Part shown: one piece after another, positions 60,068 through 64,000 of the stretch
Layout: each line of letters opens with the position of its first letter
Position numbering within the stretch: position 1 is the first letter of the stretch
Assembly: GCF_006345825.1 (NCBI RefSeq)
Contig: NZ_VCIX01000092.1
Span: 1,116,001 to 1,180,000 of the forward strand
Direction of reading: 5' to 3'
Origin: Paenibacillus paridis
GTDB lineage: Bacteria > Bacillota > Bacilli > Paenibacillales > Paenibacillaceae
DNA: 64,000 nt
Translations under genes and position numbers: made by a program
Notes under the pieces: model-generated
The model's input: the letters and a program-made list of their open reading frames with translations, nothing else
The model's database searches: none
What the model was told of the DNA's origin: nothing

Positions 60068-61942
60068 ATGAAACCGGATTTGAGGGGGGCGCTCCAGCAG
60101 CGCATCTTAACCGGGGACGGCGCGATGGGAACCTATCTATATCAGATGGGGTTCCCTGTCGGCGTTTCTTACGAAGAATTCAATACGCTGCGTCCCGATG
60201 TTATTGAAAACATTCACAGGCGCTATTATGAGGCCGGTGCGAGAGTCATCGAGACCAACACGTTCTCGGCCAATATGGAGAAGCTTTCGAAGTACGGCTT
60301 GGAAGGCGACATGGACGCCATTAACCGCGCAGGTGTCCGCGTTGCGCGCGCAGCCATTGGCGATGATGCTTATGTTGTAGGCGCGGTGGGCTCCATTCGG
60401 GACGGCAAGCTGAAAAATCTTCGGACCGCAAAAGTCATTGAAGCCTACCAGCGTCAAATGCATGCTTTGCTTGATGAAGGCGTGGACGGCATTCTTCTGG
60501 AAACATTCTATGACCTGGACGAGATGCTGTTGGCGCTTCGGATTGCGAGAGCGGTATCGAGCGTGCCGGTCATTTGCCAGTTTGCCGTTGAAGACGTGGG
60601 CCGCACGCAGGATGGAAACGGCATGAAGAGCGCCTTTGACCAACTGCAAGCAGAAGGCGCTGACGTTGTAGGGTTTAACTGCCGCAGTGGCCCTAACGGC
60701 ATAATGAGAGCCATCGATTCGATTACGGGGCCGATAGGCTTACCGCTATCGGTTTATCCAAATGCGGGTATCCCTGATTATATTGACGGTAAATATGCCT
60801 ATTCCGCGGGCCCGCAATATTTTGCGGAATCCGCACAGCGTTTTGCCGACCGCGGAGCACGCCTCATTGGCGGCTGCTGCGGAACGACGCCGGAGCATAT
60901 TAAGGCCATTGCGGAAGCGCTCGAGAACTACGTTCCACAAATTGGACAAACAGCTCCGATTGCTGCGCCAAGAGAAACGATTATTGTGAAGCAGGCGGAA
61001 AAGCCGGCCGAAGCGACTGTATCGTCGCAAAAGCAAGCTGTTCAAGAGCCGTCTATCGTTGATCTTGTGCAAAAGAGACATACGGTTATCGTTGAGCTAG
61101 ACCCGCCGCGCGATCTGGATATCCGCAAGTTTATGGACGGTGCTGCCGCGCTTAAAGAAGCGAAGGCGGATGCGGTTACCATGGCAGATAATTCGCTGGC
61201 AGTAACGAGAATGAGCAATATTGCGCTTGCAGCGCTTATTCAGGAGAAGGTTGGCATTCGTCCGCTCGTGCATATTGCGTGCCGAGACCGCAACCTGATC
61301 GGAACGCAGTCCCATATGATGGGTCTTGATGCGCTGGATATCGACCATGTGCTTGCTGTTACCGGAGATCCTGCCCGATTTGGCGACTTGCCGGATTCGA
61401 GCTCCGTATATGACCTTACATCCTTTGAAATGATCCGGATGATCAAGCAATTGAACGACGGAACGGCTTTCTCCGGCAAGCCGTTGAAGCAGAAAGCGAA
61501 ATTCGTTGTAGGCGCCGCCTTTAATCCGAACGTGAAGCATTTGGACAAAGCGGTACAGCGTCTTGAGCGGAAAATCACTTCAGGCGCTGACTACATTATG
61601 ACTCAGCCGGTTTACGATCCAGCTCTAATCGAGCGTATTGCAGAGGCGACCAAGCATCTGACCGTGCCTGTATTTATCGGCATTATGCCGCTTGCTAGCG
61701 GGCGAAACGCAGAATATTTGCATAATGAGGTGCCGGGCATTCAGCTTTCGGATGAGGTCCGTCAACGGATGGCGGGGCTTGAAGGCGAAGCGGGGCGTGC
61801 GGAAGGTGTGCAAATTGCGAAGGAACTGCTTGATGCCGCGCTGCCGCATTTTAAAGGCATTTATTTAATTACACCATTCATGTTCTATGATATGGGTGTA
61901 CAGCTTACGCAATACGTGTGGGATAAGACCAACCGAAAGTAG
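60068..61942 (+). CDS. Bifunctional homocysteine S-methyltransferase/5,10-methylenetetrahydrofolate reductase
   Basis: The 624-residue fusion matches B. subtilis YitJ. The N-terminal ~300 residues are a zinc-dependent homocysteine methyltransferase (TGDGAMGTYL, ETNTFSAN, zinc ligands in FNCRSGP and GGCCGTTP). A ~45-residue linker follows, and then a TIM-barrel MTHF reductase (VELDPPRDLD, HIACRDRNLIGTQS, VTGDPARFGD, MTQPVYDP). It can make methyl-THF and pass the methyl to homocysteine. There is no SAM riboswitch in the 29-nt gap before it, unlike the S-box control of yitJ. The ATG at 60068 follows GGTGGAGAG. Confidence 0.94.
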   Translation: MKPDLRGALQQRILTGDGAMGTYLYQMGFPVGVSYEEFNTLRPDVIENIHRRYYEAGARVIETNTFSANMEKLSKYGLEGDMDAINRAGVRVARAAIGDDAYVVGAVGSIRDGKLKNLRTAKVIEAYQRQMHALLDEGVDGILLETFYDLDEMLLALRIARAVSSVPVICQFAVEDVGRTQDGNGMKSAFDQLQAEGADVVGFNCRSGPNGIMRAIDSITGPIGLPLSVYPNAGIPDYIDGKYAYSAGPQYFAESAQRFADRGARLIGGCCGTTPEHIKAIAEALENYVPQIGQTAPIAAPRETIIVKQAEKPAEATVSSQKQAVQEPSIVDLVQKRHTVIVELDPPRDLDIRKFMDGAAALKEAKADAVTMADNSLAVTRMSNIALAALIQEKVGIRPLVHIACRDRNLIGTQSHMMGLDALDIDHVLAVTGDPARFGDLPDSSSVYDLTSFEMIRMIKQLNDGTAFSGKPLKQKAKFVVGAAFNPNVKHLDKAVQRLERKITSGADYIMTQPVYDPALIERIAEATKHLTVPVFIGIMPLASGRNAEYLHNEVPGIQLSDEVRQRMAGLEGEAGRAEGVQIAKELLDAALPHFKGIYLITPFMFYDMGVQLTQYVWDKTNRK

Positions 61943-62282
61943 CCAAATAAGGCAGAATGTATGCGAAAAACAGGCTTTTTTGCTTGTTTTCGCATTTTCG
62001 CTTGTTCGTTCGTGAAAAATCAATTAAAATAAAGCATGGATACAGTTGCCACAACTATTACAGATGGCAAGGACAGGCTGCCCACAAGCGGCGCCAGCTT
62101 AGGCTGAGCATGCTTCGGGACGTATGTCCGGCACTTTTTTCGTCAACAATAGTGCAGTAGTTCTGTCGGTATTTGGCAAGAAGCGAACTTGTCGTTTTTA
62201 CATCTACTAAACATAAAAAATCGGATTTGAACATTTGCAGGCAGATGCACAAGCAAGACCGTAGGCGGAGGAGGAACCAGGC
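61943..62282 (+). other. 340-nt gene-free stretch before remA
   Basis: A hairpin at 61960-61995 (ATGCGAAAAACAGGC with GCTTGTTTTCGCAT) followed by TTTTC is a weak terminator for the upstream gene. Beyond it, GGACA (62071-62075) can pair with TGTCC (62125-62129) around several smaller stems; the stretch then has ACTTTTTT. It looks structured, but I cannot match a known riboswitch. B. subtilis has yloC before remA; no YicC-like reading frame is visible here. A GC-poor promoter region probably lies at 62130-62250. Confidence 0.4.
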
Positions 62283-62543
62283 TTGGCTATTAAACTCATT
62301 AATATCGGATTCGGTAATATTGTATCAGCGAACCGCATTATTTCAATCGTAAGCCCGGAATCGGCTCCGATTAAGAGGATCATTCAAGAGGCACGCGACC
62401 GCCATATGCTTATAGATGCGACTTATGGACGCCGAACGCGTGCTGTAATTATTACGGATAGCGATCATGTGATTTTATCCGCTGTTCAGCCAGAGACGGT
62501 TGCGCACCGGTTATCCACGAAGGACGACGATAACGACGAATAG
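62283..62543 (+). CDS. remA: Extracellular matrix regulatory protein RemA
   Basis: The 86-residue protein is nearly identical in its first half to B. subtilis RemA (DUF370): KLINIGFGNIVSANRIISIV and SPESAPIKRIIQEA. RemA is a DNA-binding activator of biofilm matrix and osmoprotection genes, forming a ring-like multimer with several basic residues on one face (RRTRAVI here). The start is a TTG at 62283, after GGAGGAGGAA. gmk starts 13 nt after the stop codon; the order remA-gmk-rpoZ is conserved from Bacillus. Confidence 0.96.
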   Translation: MAIKLINIGFGNIVSANRIISIVSPESAPIKRIIQEARDRHMLIDATYGRRTRAVIITDSDHVILSAVQPETVAHRLSTKDDDNDE

Positions 62544-62556
62544 TACGGGGAGTAAT

Positions 62557-63174
62557 ATGGATAAGGGATTGTTAATTGTATTGTCCGGCCCTTCAGGGGT
62601 TGGCAAAGGAACCGTTTGTTCCGTTCTGCGAAATAAGGTGCCTGAGCTGGTCTATTCGGTGTCCGCAACGACCCGTCTGCCGCGTCAGGGTGAAGTAGAT
62701 GGCGTGAATTACTTTTTTAAGACCAGAGAGCAGTTCCAGGATATGATTGCGCGAGACGCACTCTTGGAGCATGCCGAATATGTTGGTAACTACTACGGTA
62801 CGCCGCGCGATTTCGTTGAACGTACTTTAGCGAGCGGGAAGGACGTTATTTTGGAGATTGAAGTGCAAGGAGCGCTTAAGGTGAAACAGAAGTTTCCCGA
62901 AGGCATCTTCGTATTTTTGTTGCCTCCGTCCCTCGATGAGTTAAAGCAGCGGATAACCGGCCGTGGTACAGAATCTTTGGATACGATCAATAACCGTATG
63001 TCTGTAGCTGTTGACGAGATGAATTTGCTCGGACACTATGACTATGCGGTATTGAATGATGAGATAGATGCTGCTTGCGATCGTATTCGCAGTATCATGA
63101 TTGCCGAGCATTGCCGCAGAGAAAGATACTTGCCTTACGTTTCAGGAATGGTTGCCGCAATTGAGAAAGCATGA
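62557..63174 (+). CDS. gmk: Guanylate kinase
   Basis: This 205-residue enzyme phosphorylates GMP to GDP. The P-loop is LSGPSGVGKGT at residues ~9-19. GMP-binding residues are in SATTRLPRQGEVDGVNY and YGTPRDFVE, and the lid and adenine-binding parts in RITGRGTESLDTI. The ATG at 62557 follows GGGGAG, giving the standard MDKGLLIV start; the earlier start at 62500 overlaps remA. rpoZ follows 16 nt later in the same operon. Confidence 0.97.
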   Translation: MDKGLLIVLSGPSGVGKGTVCSVLRNKVPELVYSVSATTRLPRQGEVDGVNYFFKTREQFQDMIARDALLEHAEYVGNYYGTPRDFVERTLASGKDVILEIEVQGALKVKQKFPEGIFVFLLPPSLDELKQRITGRGTESLDTINNRMSVAVDEMNLLGHYDYAVLNDEIDAACDRIRSIMIAEHCRRERYLPYVSGMVAAIEKA

Positions 63175-63190
63175 GTGAGGAGAATGAACG

Positions 63191-63400
63191 ATGTTATATC
63201 CGTCCATTGATGAAATGGTGAAAAAAGTTGACAGTAAGTACACGCTAGTCGTAGCTGCTTCCAGACGCGCTCGCATGCTCCGTAACGGAGACAAGTCGGA
63301 GCTCAAGAACCCGCGCTCCCGCAAATATGTTGGCGTAGCGCTGGAGGAAATCTACGGCGACATTCTTCAAGTGGAAAACCTCGCAACCAAAGAGGACTAG
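63191..63400 (+). CDS. rpoZ: RNA polymerase omega subunit
   Basis: The 69-residue protein helps assemble and stabilise RNA polymerase by clamping beta'. MLYPSIDEMVKKVDSKYTLVVAASRRARML is the typical omega start, followed by KYVGVALEEIYGDI. The length is normal for Firmicutes. It is the last gene of the remA-gmk-rpoZ unit and has a strong terminator. In B. subtilis coaBC and priA follow, but here the terminator and an apparently Fur-regulated gene come next, so gene order diverges. Confidence 0.96.
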   Translation: MLYPSIDEMVKKVDSKYTLVVAASRRARMLRNGDKSELKNPRSRKYVGVALEEIYGDILQVENLATKED

Positions 63401-63420
63401 TCAGCGGAATGAACATACGG

Positions 63421-63460
63421 AACGGAGTATCTGCTTAGCGCAGATGCTCCGTTTTTTTGA
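63421..63460 (+). terminator. Intrinsic terminator after rpoZ
   Basis: AACGGAGTATCTGC (63421-63434) pairs with GCAGATGCTCCGTT (63440-63453; one G-U pair) and is followed by a T run. Confidence 0.92.
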
Positions 63461-63601
63461 TATATAGGAAAGTAAATCATATCGCTATCCCTGCTTTCTT
63501 TCTCGGAATGAAACGCTCTGCGCAGACAAAGGACGGCAGCGGTCTTTTCACCTTACGTTTGTACAAAAAAATCGCCTATTTCAAAATGCCTTCCGATTGT
63601 A

Positions 63602-63626
63602 TATAATGAGAATGATTATCATTTAA
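63602..63626 (+). promoter_or_regulatory. Fur box overlapping a -10 element
   Basis: GAGAATGATTATCATTTAA (63608-63626) matches the 19-bp Fur consensus GATAATGATTATCATTATC at 15 positions, including the complete ATGATTATCAT core. It overlaps or adjoins TATAAT (63602-63607), so iron-loaded Fur should block this promoter. The -35 is poor. It precedes the gene starting at 63680. Confidence 0.85.
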
Positions 63627-63679
63627 AGACAGAGTTATGACTTTCTCAGTGCAGTCTTAAAGAAAAGGGTGTTGTTCTT

Positions 63680-64000
63680 ATGCATTACCAGCTTGGAAAA
63701 GTTCATAAGCACGTTGCGGATATTGAGATCATAGCTGAGGCAGGCAACTGCCATTCAATATGTATTGTCATGGCTGGAAACGGCACGATAGGCATAGGTG
63801 ATAAGAGATTTGATGTCAATTGCAGTATAGCCATTGTTGCAGAACGAGGCCATTCAGTCACGCTGCATGCAGCTCCCTTTCATGCCATGCACGTGCTAAG
63901 AATTGAATTTTCGGAAAGACCAATCATTGAATTTGGCAAATTAAATGAGGATAGGGCTTTGCGGGCTTGGCCGTTTGAAGAGGGAGGAAGGATTAAGCTG
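63680..64000 (+). CDS. N-terminal part of a probable AraC-type iron-responsive regulator (runs off window)
   Basis: The frame is open from the ATG at 63680 to the window end (107 codons). The visible residues form a strand-rich, cupin-like module with a GNGTIGIGDKRFDV turn and ERGHSVTLHA, as in the N-terminal sensing domain of AraC-type regulators such as Btr/YbbB. AAAAGGGTG precedes the start at about 15-nt distance, so a downstream start cannot be ruled out. The Fur box upstream suggests a siderophore or iron-uptake regulator. No DNA-binding domain is within view, so the class is a moderate guess. Confidence 0.5.
   Translation, partial: MHYQLGKVHKHVADIEIIAEAGNCHSICIVMAGNGTIGIGDKRFDVNCSIAIVAERGHSVTLHAAPFHAMHVLRIEFSERPIIEFGKLNEDRALRAWPFEEGGRIKL

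Overview
The window looks like chromosomal core sequence from a spore-forming, low-to-mid-GC Firmicute of the Paenibacillaceae, most likely Paenibacillus. This is an inference from gene content and from partly conserved Bacillus subtilis gene order: rpsD next to a YtrP/DgcP-like GGDEF gene, acuA-acuC divergent from acsA, an rqcH/yloB/remA/gmk/rpoZ segment, ylbF-ylbG, and a yuaF-yuaG flotillin pair. I see no prophage, insertion sequence, CRISPR array, rRNA or tRNA. Most of the window is ordinary housekeeping DNA; the unusual material is in leaders and in a few atypical proteins.

Layout. 1-4059: start of a sensor kinase, divergent from a three-gene ABC-2 exporter. 4060-6119: T-box leader and proS. 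6375-9007: a hypothetical gene, gnd and a convergent hypothetical gene. 9153-12268: aroK, an atypical EPSP synthase, a CoA-binding protein and a Q/N/S/G-rich low-complexity protein. 12336-16177: a promoter, a tandem hairpin-repeat leader, a fused PTS IICBA and Enzyme I. 16174-18746: DJ-1/PfpI, VanZ-like, a zinc-ribbon protein and a YHYH/stalk-domain protein with no usable start codon before its signal peptide. 18953-24606: ccpA, mtnN, then acuC-acuA divergent from acsA. 24688-29442: VOC protein, aldo/keto reductase and a PBP1A with FN3 domains. 29511-34137: T-box leader and tyrS, flotillin operon, rpsD with a structured leader. 34500-39279: GGDEF enzyme, lipoprotein, M29 aminopeptidase, an HPr-like protein without the catalytic histidine, ylaN. 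39396-43263: Ca2+/H+ antiporter, a membrane protein, Gls24-like, ftsW and a YugN-like protein. 43606-50694: M20 hydrolase, nuclease lipoprotein, a bacterial XPB helicase with its partner, ricF (ylbF) and ylbG. 50975-54285: hypothetical, LysR regulator, PHP phosphoesterase and a CarH-type MerR-B12 regulator. 54355-63400: rqcH, Ca2+ P-type ATPase, dapF, a fused homocysteine methyltransferase/MTHF reductase, remA, gmk, rpoZ. 63602-64000: a Fur-box promoter and the start of a further gene.

How genes work together. Several belong to carbon and acetate control: a PTS permease with Enzyme I, CcpA, an HPr-like protein that keeps the regulatory serine region but not His15, and acetyl-CoA synthetase with its acetylase and deacetylase. 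Two aminoacyl-tRNA synthetase genes have T-box leaders, and rpsD has a leader consistent with S4 autoregulation.

The best candidate for something undescribed is a dispersed family of about 30-nt hairpin units placed directly before the Shine-Dalgarno sequence of four unrelated genes: the PTS gene (4 copies), acuC (2), the yugN-like gene (1) and ylbG (2). Stem changes are largely compensatory, and every last copy runs into TTT followed by a strong GGAGG. Other points worth checking are the CarH-like regulator with all expected cobalamin and cap residues, the EPSP synthase with three changed active-site positions, and the XPB helicase pair.
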